Positions 1 to 7,445 of a stretch of DNA of 14,523 nucleotides are shown here, one piece after another. The notes beneath the pieces are model-generated. The model had not been told where the DNA came from. It did no database searches and saw nothing but the letters and a program-made list of their open reading frames with translations. A program made the position numbers and the translations under genes. Origin of the DNA: Accumulibacter sp. (lineage in GTDB: Bacteria; Pseudomonadota; Gammaproteobacteria; Burkholderiales; Rhodocyclaceae). How positions within the stretch are numbered: the first letter of the stretch is position 1; every line of letters starts with the position of its first letter. The stretch spans positions 1 through 14,523 of the forward strand of contig JAISDL010000198.1 of NCBI GenBank assembly GCA_031264825.1, read 5' to 3'.

Positions 1-486
1 TTCCCGGTTTCGGATATCGAATGGCTGGCGTCACTGTCGATGAAGGACGCGCTTACGCCGTCGGACAAAATTCGTGCTATCGTCGCGGACGCACGACAGC
101 GGAATGAAGGGTCGGGCGATTACGATACGGAGCTTTCCTGGGTGTGCGACCTGCTCGCTCCGGCAATGGCTCTGATCAAGGGGCGCGAGTTCCGTTCGGG
201 GATGCATTCGGAACTCGTGTCGCTGGTCGCGGAATGGTTGCCGCAGACGCTGGCGCTGATTTTTTCCTTGGGCACGCAAGAGCAAGAGGACGCGGCGGAC
301 GACGCGGACGCGCTCGAAAAACTCGAAGCGCAGCTCGCGCAGCGTGCGTTCCAGCTTTGCGAAGCCTTGTTGCGCCTGGGGGTCGGCAGTTCGGCGCCGT
401 GTTACGACCCCGGAATCATTCGTTCGCACCTGCCGCGCATCGTCGAGTTGGCCGAAGTTGTTTCCAAGCCCCCGAATCGGGGATAG
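1..486 (+). CDS. Unrecognised helical protein, 5'-truncated by window edge
   Basis: The reading frame is open from the first base to a TAG at 484-486, so 161 codons are visible. An ATG at 40 lies in frame but has no Shine-Dalgarno sequence before it, and codons upstream of it stay open, so the true start is probably outside the window. The visible protein looks alpha-helical and soluble, with an acidic stretch (EQEDAADDADALEKLEAQ) near the middle that could be a short coiled coil. I see no signal peptide, membrane segment or catalytic motif, and I do not recognise the family. It ends 18 nt before the PspA-family gene and is probably co-transcribed with it, so a role in the same envelope-stress module is an inference from context only. 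Confidence 0.7.
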   Translation, partial: FPVSDIEWLASLSMKDALTPSDKIRAIVADARQRNEGSGDYDTELSWVCDLLAPAMALIKGREFRSGMHSELVSLVAEWLPQTLALIFSLGTQEQEDAADDADALEKLEAQLAQRAFQLCEALLRLGVGSSAPCYDPGIIRSHLPRIVELAEVVSKPPNRG

Positions 487-504
487 AGAACAAAGGAGGA
501 GTCC

Positions 505-1200
505 ATGGCAGAGAGCATCAAGAGCCGCGTCGCGCGGATCGTTGCCGGAAACGTTCATTCCCTGATCGACGCGCTGGAAAACGCCGCTCCGGAAGCCGGG
601 ATGGCGCAGGCGATCCGGGAGGTCGAAGGCATCATCGGCGAAGTCAGCGCGGGATTGGGACGCATCGCCGCGACCCGGCACCTGGCCGTGACGCGACTGA
701 CCGAGCAGAATCAGTCCCACGAGCAGTTGAGCCGCGAAATCGATGTTGCGATCCGCGAAGGGCGCGACGACCTCGCCAAGGAGGCGATTTCGAGACAAAT
801 GGACATCGAGGCGCAGATTCCGATTCTCGAACAGGCGATCTCCAATTCGACCGCCGAGGAAAAAGAGATGGAGAGTTACGCGATCGCTCTGCGCGCGAAA
901 AAGCGCGAGATGGAAGAGGGACTGCGGCAGTTCGTCGCCACGCGCGCCGCGCAAAACTCGTCGGACGTGACAGGAGCCTCCGGAACGTCCGGGGTTCCCG
1001 GGGCGACGGCAAGCCGGATTGATGATAAGATGGCGCGAGCCGAATCGGTGTTCGACCGTATTCTCGCGCATCAGACCGGATTGCCGGGGATATCTTCCGG
1101 GACGAGTGCCGCGAGCGCCGCCAAGCTGCGCGAATTGTCCGAGTTGGCGCGCAGCAACCGCGTCGAAGAACGCCTTGCGGCGCTCAAGGAAAAAGGATGA
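505..1200 (+). CDS. PspA/IM30 (Vipp1) family membrane-stress protein
   Basis: This 231-residue protein fits the PspA/IM30 family, whose members are peripheral inner-membrane coiled-coil proteins (ESCRT-III relatives) that form oligomers and support damaged membranes. It opens with a helix (MAESIKSRVARIVAGNVHSLIDALENAAPE) like the amphipathic membrane-binding helix of the family. A long charged helical hairpin follows to about residue 145. Next comes a Gly/Ser/Thr-rich linker at about 150-170, then a C-terminal helical part ending in EERLAALKEKG. The start is set by a strong AAAGGAGG at 492-499, five bases before the ATG. Association with the downstream YqiJ and flotillin genes suggests the YjfJ-like branch rather than the classical sigma-54-controlled pspA. 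I found no sigma-54 promoter in front of it. Confidence 0.85.
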   Translation: MAESIKSRVARIVAGNVHSLIDALENAAPEAGMAQAIREVEGIIGEVSAGLGRIAATRHLAVTRLTEQNQSHEQLSREIDVAIREGRDDLAKEAISRQMDIEAQIPILEQAISNSTAEEKEMESYAIALRAKKREMEEGLRQFVATRAAQNSSDVTGASGTSGVPGATASRIDDKMARAESVFDRILAHQTGLPGISSGTSAASAAKLRELSELARSNRVEERLAALKEKG

Positions 1201-1249
1201 CGCGGGGGGCGTGAATCCATCCGGTTGGCGAAACGACGGCGAGGCGACG

Positions 1250-1924
1250 ATGTCACTTTTTTTGTCGGAACAGTGTCTGCCTTTTACGGCGTCGCTCATT
1301 GTCATGCTCGTCCTGACCGTGATCGAAGGCGCCGCGCTGGGGTTTGGCGGGAGCGACCTTTCCGGGTTTTTCAGCTTCGATGGGTCGCCCGACGCCGACG
1401 TATCGATCGACGCCGACGCGGCGCTCGACGGGACGCAACAAGGCGCCAGCGTTCTCCTCGCGTGGTTTCACGTCGGGCGCGTCCCCTTTCTGATGCTTCT
1501 GATTCTTTTCCTTTTCGCGTTCGGGGCTTCCGGCTTTGTGATCCAGGCGTTTGCGCGCCGTGTGTCCGGCGATTTCCTCCCGTCGGGGCTGGCCGCTTGC
1601 GGCGCCTTCCTCGCGGCGATTCCGACGCTTCGCGCGGGCGGTTTCGTACTGCTGAAAATCCTGCCGCAGGACGAATCGCAAGCGGTTTCGCTCGATTCGC
1701 TCGTCGGCCGCGCGGGAATCATCGTCCTCGGAACGGCGCGCGTCGGCGTCGCCGCGCAGGCGCGCGTACGCGACGAGTACGGACGCTTTCATTACATTCT
1801 GGTCGAACCCGACGATGAAAAGTGCAGTTTTGGGGCCAATACCGAAATTCTGCTCGTCAAGCGCGTCGGCGGCATGAAGTTCCAGGCGATCAAAAATCCG
1901 CACGCCGGCCTGATCGACGTTTGA
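1250..1924 (+). CDS. yqiJ: YqiJ-like (DUF1449/NfeD-type) inner-membrane OB-fold protein
   Basis: This 224-residue membrane protein has an N-terminal hydrophobic segment (about residues 10-35), an Asp-rich loop (PDADVSIDADAALDG), and two further hydrophobic segments around 70-100 and 110-135. The C-terminal soluble domain of roughly 75 residues (SLVGRAGIIVLGTARVG...) looks like the OB fold of NfeD-type proteins. Such proteins partner with SPFH/flotillin proteins and are usually encoded next to them, as here, where yqiK follows 42 nt later. The ATG at 1250 is preferred because the product then begins MSLFLSEQCLPF, close to family N-termini, and a GAGGCG lies just before it. An in-frame GTG at 1211 is a possible earlier start. 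It is probably in one operon with the PspA-family gene. Confidence 0.82.
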   Translation: MSLFLSEQCLPFTASLIVMLVLTVIEGAALGFGGSDLSGFFSFDGSPDADVSIDADAALDGTQQGASVLLAWFHVGRVPFLMLLILFLFAFGASGFVIQAFARRVSGDFLPSGLAACGAFLAAIPTLRAGGFVLLKILPQDESQAVSLDSLVGRAGIIVLGTARVGVAAQARVRDEYGRFHYILVEPDDEKCSFGANTEILLVKRVGGMKFQAIKNPHAGLIDV

Positions 1925-1966
1925 CCGGATGAAAAAACGAACGGCTTTTTATTTTGAGGAATTGCG

Positions 1967-3670
1967 ATGATCTTCTCCATTGTTGAGCTTGCGGTCATGG
2001 TTGGAACGGTACTGGTGCTGATTCTCGGCCTCGGATTCATTCTTTCCCGGCTCTATACGCGTTCAAGCAAGGAAATGGCGTTTGTCCGCACCGGGATGGG
2101 CGGGCAGAAAGTCGTTCTTGACGGCGGGGCGCTCGTTCTGCCCGTCCTGCACGACATTTGCCGCGTCAATATGAATACCCTGCGGCTCGAAGTGAGCCGC
2201 GCCAAAGACGAGAGCCTGATCACCAAGGACAGGATGCGCGTCGACGTCTCCGCCGCGTTTTACGTGCGCGTCCAGCCGACGGTCGAAGCGATCGCCGCCG
2301 CCGCGCAGACGCTGGGGAACCGGACGCTCGAACCCGTTCTGCTCAAGGAACTCGTCGAAGACAAATTCGTCGACGCCCTGCGCGCGACGGCCGCGACGAT
2401 GACGATGCAGCAGTTGCAGGACGCGCGTCAGGACTTCGTACAGGGCGTGCAGAACGCCGTTTCCGAGGACTTGCTCAAAAACGGCCTGGAACTCGAAGCC
2501 GTCTCGCTGACGAGCCTCGATCAGACCTCGAAGGAATTCTTCAACCCGAACAACGCCTTCGACGCCGAAGGTCTGACCAAGCTGACCGAAGAGACCGAGC
2601 GTCGCCGCAAGGAGCGCAACGCGATCGAGCAGGATACCGAGGTCGAGGTTCAGCAGAAAAATCTCGACGCCGAGCAGGAAATCCTCGAAATCACGCGCCA
2701 GCAGGAATTTTTGCGCATGGAGCAACAACTCCGGGTCGAAAACCAGCGCGCGCAGCAATCCGCACAGATCATCCAGCAGCAGGCGCTGAAGCAGCGCGAG
2801 TCCGAACAGGCGAAGATCGACGCGCAGCGCGAAATCGACCAGTCGCGCCTGATCGCCGAACGTCAGGTGAAGGAGCACGAGGTCGAAAAAGACCAAGCAA
2901 TCCGTCAGCGCCAGATTTCCGCCGAACGCGAAGTTCAGGTCAGCCGGATCGACCAGGAGCGCGTCTCGAAGCTCGCCGATCAGGAAAAGGAAATTTCGAT
3001 CTCGGAGAAGTCGCGTGAACAGTCCGAAGCCGAACGTTTGGCCAACGAGGCGCGCGCGCTGGCGGTGCGCGCCGAGGAATCGGTCAAGACCGCGCGCGAC
3101 GTTGCGATGGCCGAACGCGACAAGTCCGTCGCGCTCGTCGTCGCCCAGCAGGAAGCGCAAAGGCAGGCGATTACGCTGACCGTCGCGGCGCAGGCGGAAA
3201 AAGAAGCCGCGCTGGACCAAGCCGAAGCCGTGCGGATCCGCGCCGAGGCGCAGCGCGTCGCGTACAACGTCGAGGCCGAAGGCAAGCGCCTCGTCAACGA
3301 ATCGGTCAATGTCCTGCGCGACGCGCAGGTCGCCCTGCAGATCAAGCTCGCGCTGATCGAGCGCCTGCCGGAAATCATCGCGCAGACGGTCAAGCCGATG
3401 GAGGCGATCGAAGGGATCAAGATCATTCAGGTCGAAGGACTCGGCGCGGGCGCGGGGGGCGATGCCGCCGGCGCGAACGCTTCCGGAAACCTCGCCGACC
3501 AAGCGGCCAACGCGATGCTGCGCTACCGCGCGCAACAACCGGTCGTCGACGCGCTGCTCTCCGAAATCGGAATACGCGGCGGCGACATCAACGGCCTGAT
3601 CGGCGGCGCTCTGCCGACGGCGGACGCGCCCGCGTCCGCATCTCCGGAGGCGCCGTCCGCGTCGAAATGA
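1967..3670 (+). CDS. yqiK: Flotillin-family SPFH protein (YqiK-like)
   Basis: This 567-residue protein has the layout of bacterial flotillins. One N-terminal transmembrane helix (about residues 5-28) is followed by an SPFH/Band-7 domain (about 35-200, including DGGALVLPVLHDICRVNMNTLRLEV and DRMRVDVSAAFYVRV). A very long Glu/Gln/Arg-rich coiled coil runs from about 205 to 435. The flotillin C-terminal domain ends near 490, and a Gly/Ala/Ser/Pro-rich tail closes the protein. Flotillins oligomerise at the inner membrane and organise lipid and protein microdomains; E. coli YqiK is close in size at about 550 residues. A GAGGA at 1956-1960 supports the ATG at 1967. Together with the PspA- and YqiJ-type genes it forms a recognised membrane-integrity set. 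The tail past residue 490 is low complexity and probably variable between relatives. Confidence 0.93.
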   Translation: MIFSIVELAVMVGTVLVLILGLGFILSRLYTRSSKEMAFVRTGMGGQKVVLDGGALVLPVLHDICRVNMNTLRLEVSRAKDESLITKDRMRVDVSAAFYVRVQPTVEAIAAAAQTLGNRTLEPVLLKELVEDKFVDALRATAATMTMQQLQDARQDFVQGVQNAVSEDLLKNGLELEAVSLTSLDQTSKEFFNPNNAFDAEGLTKLTEETERRRKERNAIEQDTEVEVQQKNLDAEQEILEITRQQEFLRMEQQLRVENQRAQQSAQIIQQQALKQRESEQAKIDAQREIDQSRLIAERQVKEHEVEKDQAIRQRQISAEREVQVSRIDQERVSKLADQEKEISISEKSREQSEAERLANEARALAVRAEESVKTARDVAMAERDKSVALVVAQQEAQRQAITLTVAAQAEKEAALDQAEAVRIRAEAQRVAYNVEAEGKRLVNESVNVLRDAQVALQIKLALIERLPEIIAQTVKPMEAIEGIKIIQVEGLGAGAGGDAAGANASGNLADQAANAMLRYRAQQPVVDALLSEIGIRGGDINGLIGGALPTADAPASASPEAPSASK

Positions 3671-3685
3671 CCCCATGACCAGTGG

Positions 3686-3717
3686 GCCGGCGGCGGGCGA
3701 AAAATGCCGCCGCCGGC
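3686..3717 (+). terminator. GC-rich hairpin after the flotillin gene
   Basis: Perfect 11-bp arms, GCCGGCGGCGG at 3686-3696 and CCGCCGCCGGC at 3707-3717, enclose a 10-nt A-rich loop. The hairpin begins 15 nt after the flotillin stop codon. Two G-U pairs could extend the base. The sequence after it (TTGGGTTT) is only moderately T-rich, so this is a plausible but not canonical intrinsic terminator. It separates the flotillin cluster from the mla promoter. Confidence 0.55.
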
Positions 3718-3802
3718 TTGGGTTTCGCGCGCCGAGAGCCGCAAAGGCACGCAAGGCCGGGGCGCCAAAAGACCTTCCAGATTTCGCTTTTTTCGGTTCG
3801 GG

Positions 3803-3808
3803 TATAAT
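3803..3808 (+). promoter_or_regulatory. Candidate -10 box of the mla operon promoter
   Basis: A perfect TATAAT lies 25 nt before the mlaF GTG, in an AT-rich island following a T-tract. No good -35 hexamer sits 16-18 bp upstream, so the promoter would be weak or activator-dependent. Transcription would begin near 3815 and give a leader of about 20 nt carrying an AAGG ribosome-binding site at 3823-3826. Confidence 0.5.
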
Positions 3809-3833
3809 ATAGGTTTTAACACAAGGTCTGCCA

Positions 3834-4649
3834 GTGCTTTTCGACGACTGTCTGATCCGGATCGACCAGCTCGATTTTTCTTACGACGACCGCGCCATCC
3901 TGAAGGGCGTCGCGATGGAAATCCCGCGCGGGAAGCTCGTCGCGATCATGGGCAATTCAGGGTGCGGTAAAACGACGTTGCTGCGCCTGATCGGCGGGCA
4001 ACTCCGCCCCTCGCGCGGCGCTTTGCTGCTCGACGGGCAGTCCGTTCCCGACATGCCGCACGCACAGCTCTACGCGCTGCGTCGGCGCATGGGGATGCTT
4101 TTCCAGTTCGGCGCGCTATTTACGGATATTTCCGTTTTCGACAACGTCGCGTACCCGATACGCGAGCATACCCGGCTTTCGGAAGAGATGATCCGCGACA
4201 TGGTCCTCATGAAGCTCAACGCCGTCGGCCTGCGCGGCGCGCACGCCCTGATGCCGACCGAGCTTTCGGGCGGGATGGCGCGCCGCGTCGCGCTTGCGCG
4301 CGCGATCGCGCTCGACCCGATGCTCATCATGTACGACGAACCGTTTACCGGCCTCGACCCGATCTCGATGGGCGTGATCGGTCATTTGATCCGCAGGCTC
4401 AACGACGCGCTCGGCGCGACGACTCTGCTCGTCACGCACGACGTTCAAGAAGCCTTCGGTCTCGTCGATTACATTTATTTCATGTCGGGCGGCGAAGTCG
4501 TCGCGCGTGGGACGCCGGACGAAATCCGCGCCTCAACCGACCCCCTCGTCCACCAGTTCGTTTACGGGGAAGCCGACGGCCCCTTGCATTTCCACTTCCC
4601 CGCGCCGCCGTTCGCGGACGAATTGACGCGGGAGGTTTCCGATGCCTGA
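3834..4649 (+). CDS. mlaF: MlaF, ATPase of the Mla phospholipid transporter
   Basis: MlaF is the cytoplasmic ABC ATPase of the MlaFEDB complex, which moves phospholipids between the inner membrane and the periplasmic carrier MlaC to keep the outer leaflet asymmetric. In this 271-residue protein I see the Walker A GNSGCGKTT (40-48), Q-loop Gln-91, signature LSGGM (144-148), Walker B LIMYDEP (164-170) and H-loop His-202. A C-terminal tail of about 30 residues resembles the extension that contacts neighbouring subunits in E. coli MlaF. The GTG start at 3834 is supported by AAGG seven bases upstream and by family N-termini aligning from the first residues. It overlaps mlaE by 8 nt, implying translational coupling. 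It is the first gene of the envelope operon. Confidence 0.95.
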   Translation: MLFDDCLIRIDQLDFSYDDRAILKGVAMEIPRGKLVAIMGNSGCGKTTLLRLIGGQLRPSRGALLLDGQSVPDMPHAQLYALRRRMGMLFQFGALFTDISVFDNVAYPIREHTRLSEEMIRDMVLMKLNAVGLRGAHALMPTELSGGMARRVALARAIALDPMLIMYDEPFTGLDPISMGVIGHLIRRLNDALGATTLLVTHDVQEAFGLVDYIYFMSGGEVVARGTPDEIRASTDPLVHQFVYGEADGPLHFHFPAPPFADELTREVSDA

Positions 4650-5448
4650 CCCCTCTTCAAAAGGCGCGCTTGGCGTGGTCGCCTCTCTCGGGCACACCGT
4701 CAACGAGATCGCTCAACGCCTGGGATTCGTCGCGCGATTTTTCGCGGCGATCCTTCTCTATTCGGGGCAGTCTTTCCGCCGCATCCACCTGACGATCCGC
4801 GAGATGTACTTTTCCGGCTTCCAGTCCCTGTTGATCATGCTCGTGTCGAGCCTTTTCATCGGCATGGTCCTGGGTTTGCAGGGCTTCGAGACGCTCCAGC
4901 GCTTCGGTTCCGCCGACGCTTTGGGCATCATGGTCGCGCTGTCGCTCACGCGCGAACTCGGACCCGTCGTCGCGGCGCTCCTCTTCGCTTCGCGCGCCGG
5001 GTCGTCGATCACCGCCGAAATCGGCCTCATGAAGGCGACGGAACAACTGATGGCGATGGATATGATGGCGGTCAATCCGATTGCGCGCGTCGTCGCGCCG
5101 AAATTCTGGGGGGGCGTCCTCTCGATGCCCCTCTTGGCGTCGCTTTTCTCGGCGGTCGGCGTCTTCGGCGGCTACCTGGTCGGCGTCGTCGTCATCGGCG
5201 TCGACGAGGGGGCGTTCTGGTCGCAGATGCAAAACGCGGTCGATTTTCGTCTCGACATCTGGAACGGGGTCATCAAGAGTTTCGTTTTTGGGATCGCGGT
5301 TTCTCTGATCGCCGTTTTTGAAGGCTACGATTCGATTCCGACCGCCGAGGGCGTCTCGGCCTCGATCCGGCGGACCGTGGTAAATTCGGCGCTGACGATA
5401 TTGGCGCTGGACTTTGTGTTGACCTCCTTCATGTTCAGGGGATTGTGA
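4642..5448 (+). CDS. mlaE: MlaE, permease of the Mla phospholipid transporter
   Basis: This 268-residue protein is the MlaE/YrbE-family permease, which forms the transmembrane dimer of the complex. After a short N-terminal interfacial helix it shows about five hydrophobic segments. The diagnostic motif LTRELGPVVAALLFASRAGS lies near residues 98-117 and is followed by TAEIGLMKATEQL. The protein ends in a hydrophobic segment (ALTILALDFVLTSFMF). Its ATG lies within the end of mlaF, with GGAGG at 4631-4635 six bases upstream. Its stop codon overlaps the mlaD start by one base. The length matches E. coli MlaE (260 residues). Confidence 0.95.
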   Translation: MPDPSSKGALGVVASLGHTVNEIAQRLGFVARFFAAILLYSGQSFRRIHLTIREMYFSGFQSLLIMLVSSLFIGMVLGLQGFETLQRFGSADALGIMVALSLTRELGPVVAALLFASRAGSSITAEIGLMKATEQLMAMDMMAVNPIARVVAPKFWGGVLSMPLLASLFSAVGVFGGYLVGVVVIGVDEGAFWSQMQNAVDFRLDIWNGVIKSFVFGIAVSLIAVFEGYDSIPTAEGVSASIRRTVVNSALTILALDFVLTSFMFRGL

Positions 5449-5921
5449 TGAGCCGCAAGTTGATGGATATCTGGGTCGGTTTTTTTGTCGTCATCGGCTT
5501 TGCCGCGCTCTTGTTCCTGGCCTTGAGGGTCGGCAACGCCGCGTCGGCGAACTTGGGCGAAACCTATACCCTGAGCGCCAAGTTCGACAATATCGGCGGT
5601 CTGAAGGTGCGCGGGCCGGTCAAGAGCGCGGGCGTCGTCGTCGGTCGAATCGCCGCGATCAGCCTCGACCCGGACGCTTTTGAAGCCGTCGTGACGATGA
5701 AGCTCGACGCGCGCTATCATTTTCCGAGAGACACGTACGCGTCGATCCTGACTTCCGGCCTGCTGGGAGAACAATACGTCGGCCTCGACGTCGGCGGCGA
5801 CGAAAGGATGTTGAAGCCGGGCGAGTCTTTCTCGCGGACGCAGTCGGCGGTCGTACTCGAAAAATTGATCGGTCAGTTCATGTTGAACAAAGCGTCCGAA
5901 GGGACGCCAAGCAACAAGTGA
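5448..5921 (+). CDS. mlaD: MlaD, MCE-domain protein of the Mla transporter
   Basis: MlaD is anchored in the inner membrane and forms a hexameric periplasmic ring that channels phospholipids between MlaE and MlaC. This 157-residue copy has an N-terminal transmembrane helix (about residues 7-26) and one MCE domain (about 38-115, with KFDNIGGLKVRGPVKSAGV and the SGLLGEQYVGL segment expected to line the pore). It ends with the conserved helix SAVVLEKLIGQFM (about 133-145). The tail is shorter than in E. coli (183 residues). ATG 5448 is chosen over the adjacent GTG 5445 because AGGGG at 5437-5441 is then six bases away. It overlaps the mlaE stop by one base. A 107-bp gap separates it from mlaA. 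Confidence 0.94.
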   Translation: MSRKLMDIWVGFFVVIGFAALLFLALRVGNAASANLGETYTLSAKFDNIGGLKVRGPVKSAGVVVGRIAAISLDPDAFEAVVTMKLDARYHFPRDTYASILTSGLLGEQYVGLDVGGDERMLKPGESFSRTQSAVVLEKLIGQFMLNKASEGTPSNK

Positions 5922-5930
5922 TTCCTTGTC

Positions 5931-6000
5931 CAAACCGCCCCCGGTCGACTTCGCCTCGCGGCGCGCACACGGTCTTCGGCTCGGCGCTCAGGGCGGTTTG
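5931..6000. repeat. Inverted repeat in the mlaD-mlaA gap
   Basis: CAAACCGCCC at 5931-5940 and its exact complement GGGCGGTTTG at 5991-6000 are separated by 50 GC-rich bases, so the transcript could close into a large stem-loop between mlaD and mlaA. The left arm is part of TCCAAACCGCCCC (5929-5941), which recurs in the same orientation at 6714-6726 after mlaA. No T-tract follows, so it is not an obvious intrinsic terminator. An RNA-processing or stability element is possible but unproven. Confidence 0.6.
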
Positions 6001-6028
6001 AAACGAAAGTGAGTGGAGAAACTGTTCG

Positions 6029-6700
6029 ATGAAGCGATTTTTTTGCGTAATTTGCGTTCTCGCCGCGCTCTCTGGATGCGCGGCGACGGGGACGCACCCC
6101 GACGACCCCTATGAAGGATTCAACCGGGCGATGTTCTCGTTCAACGAAGGACTCGATACGGTCGTCAAACCCGTCGCGGAGGGCTATGAAACGCTGACCC
6201 CGCTCCCGATCCGCGTCGTCATCGGCAATTTTTTCGGTAACATCGGCGACGTCTGGATATCGGTCAACAACTTCCTTCAGGGCAAGGTCGAAGCGGGGTT
6301 TTCCGACATTGGCCGGGTCCTCGTCAACTCGACTTTCGGCTTCTGCGGAATATTCGACTTCGCCAGCGAAATGGGACTCGAAAAACACAGCGAGGATTTC
6401 GGGCAGACGCTGGGCGTATGGGGTGTCGAGAGCGGCCCCTACTTCTTCTGGCCGATCATCGGGCCGCGCACGGCGCGCGACACCTTCGGGTGGGGCGTCG
6501 ACTTCGCCGTCGACCCGGTTCGCAGAATCCGTCACGATAACGCCACGCGAAACACCCTGATCGGTGTGCGAACGATCGAAGGGCGCGCGCGGCTCCTGCA
6601 GGCCGAGAAAGTGCTCGACAGCGCCTCCTTCGACAAATACAACACCATCCGAAACATGTACCTGAACGGGCGTGCGGCGGCGATCAAGGATGAAGACTGA
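6029..6700 (+). CDS. mlaA: MlaA (VacJ) outer-membrane lipoprotein
   Basis: MlaA works with outer-membrane porins to remove mislocalised phospholipids from the outer leaflet and pass them to MlaC. This 223-residue protein has a lipoprotein signal peptide with lipobox LSGC (residues 14-17), so Cys-17 is the predicted lipidated residue. Family hallmarks follow: DPYEGFNRAMFSFN (25-38), NIGDVW, EDFGQTLGVWGVESGPYFFWPIIGPR, and the C-terminal DKYNTIRNMYLNGR. A GGAG at 6015-6018 lies 10 bases before the ATG. In E. coli mlaA is encoded away from the other mla genes; here it sits between mlaD and mlaC, as I know it from betaproteobacteria. Its end overlaps a terminator-like hairpin. Confidence 0.95.
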   Translation: MKRFFCVICVLAALSGCAATGTHPDDPYEGFNRAMFSFNEGLDTVVKPVAEGYETLTPLPIRVVIGNFFGNIGDVWISVNNFLQGKVEAGFSDIGRVLVNSTFGFCGIFDFASEMGLEKHSEDFGQTLGVWGVESGPYFFWPIIGPRTARDTFGWGVDFAVDPVRRIRHDNATRNTLIGVRTIEGRARLLQAEKVLDSASFDKYNTIRNMYLNGRAAAIKDED

Positions 6701-6709
6701 CCTTCATCC
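6688..6709 (+). terminator. Terminator-like hairpin over the mlaA stop codon
   Basis: Perfect 8-bp arms, GGATGAAG (6688-6695) and CTTCATCC (6702-6709), close a 6-nt loop that contains the mlaA TGA. The sequence CTTTTCC follows directly. The short T-run makes it a weak intrinsic terminator or attenuator inside the operon. It could alternatively protect the upstream mRNA segment from exonucleases. Confidence 0.45.
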
Positions 6710-6713
6710 CTTT

Positions 6714-6726
6714 TCCAAACCGCCCC
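6714..6726 (+). repeat. 13-bp direct repeat copy downstream of mlaA
   Basis: TCCAAACCGCCCC at 6714-6726 is identical to 5929-5941, so the mlaA gene is bracketed by two direct copies. An inverted 10-base copy lies at 5991-6000 just before mlaA. This copy lies directly after the terminator-like hairpin at the end of mlaA and before the mlaC ribosome-binding site. Confidence 0.6.
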
Positions 6727-6748
6727 TGCCCTCAACCGGAGTCGATTG

Positions 6749-7393
6749 ATGATGAAATCCCTGTGCCTTGAATTGCTTCTGCCGTTTTTCATGCTGTTTC
6801 CGTCCGTGCCGGCCTTCGCCGACGACCTCCTCGTCTTCGCCGAAGAGGCGCCCGACGCCCTCGTCAAAAGGGTGACCGACGAAGTCCTCGAAATCGTTCG
6901 CCAGGACAAAGACATTCAGAGCGGCAATACGAAAAAAATCCTCGAACTCGTCGAAGCCAAAGTGTTTCCGCATTTCGACTTCGCCCACATGACGGCGCTC
7001 GCCGTCGGGCGCGACTGGAGCCGCGCGACGCCCGATCAGAAAAAACGCCTTGCCGACGAATTCCACATCCTGCTCGTCAGAACCTACTCGAACGCGCTGA
7101 CCGCGTACCGTGACCAGTCGATCCGTTACCGGGCGCTGAAACGGGCGCCGGAAGACACCGAAGTGCTCGTCCGGACGGAAATCCTCCAGCCCGGGAGCAA
7201 GCCGATCACGCTCAATTATTCGCTCGAAAAGCACGACGACGGATGGAAAGTCTTCGACGTCGCCGTCGCCGGCGTCAGCCTCGTCGGGAACTATCGCGAC
7301 GCCTTCTCGACCGAAGTGCGCGCAAACGGGATCGACGGCCTCTTGAAAATGCTGGTCGACAAAAACAAACAGTTGGAAGCCTCTCAAAAATGA
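6749..7393 (+). CDS. mlaC: MlaC, periplasmic phospholipid carrier
   Basis: MlaC shuttles phospholipids across the periplasm between MlaA at the outer membrane and the MlaFEDB complex. This 214-residue protein starts with a Sec signal peptide, hydrophobic over residues 5-20, with probable cleavage after AFA (22-24). The mature part shows the MlaC/Ttg2D pattern: VTDEVLEIVRQD, VFPHFDFAHMTALAVGRDW, TPDQKKRLADEFHILLVRTYSNAL, and the C-terminal GWKVFDVAVAGVSLVGNYRDAF...GIDGLLKMLVDKN. ATG 6749 is preferred because CCGGAG (6736-6741) is seven bases away. TTG 6746 and ATG 6752 are alternatives. A 52-bp gap precedes mlaB. Confidence 0.94.
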   Translation: MMKSLCLELLLPFFMLFPSVPAFADDLLVFAEEAPDALVKRVTDEVLEIVRQDKDIQSGNTKKILELVEAKVFPHFDFAHMTALAVGRDWSRATPDQKKRLADEFHILLVRTYSNALTAYRDQSIRYRALKRAPEDTEVLVRTEILQPGSKPITLNYSLEKHDDGWKVFDVAVAGVSLVGNYRDAFSTEVRANGIDGLLKMLVDKNKQLEASQK

Positions 7394-7445
7394 GGATTCG
7401 ACGCGCCCGCACGCACCTGTTCGGCGCCTCCGGAGGGGTTCCGGG

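Noticed and set aside
487..504. Sigma-54 promoter for the PspA-family gene, as in classical psp operons
   Set aside because: No GG-N10-GC type element is visible before the gene, and the spacing from the preceding gene suggests co-transcription.
31..1305. Long open frame of 424 codons on the - strand across the first two genes
   Set aside because: It runs opposite to clear genes with good ribosome-binding sites and its product is Arg-rich low-quality protein. This is the usual antisense artefact of GC-rich codon use.
2063..3754. 563-codon antisense open frame opposite the flotillin gene
   Set aside because: It mirrors the coiled-coil repeats of the flotillin and has Leu/Phe/Arg-rich composition typical of a shadow frame. 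No family motifs are visible.
3721..3780. Possible dispersed repeat (CGCAAAGGCACGCAAGG-like sequence) before the mla promoter
   Set aside because: Only one weakly repetitive stretch occurs here and no second convincing copy is found in the window.
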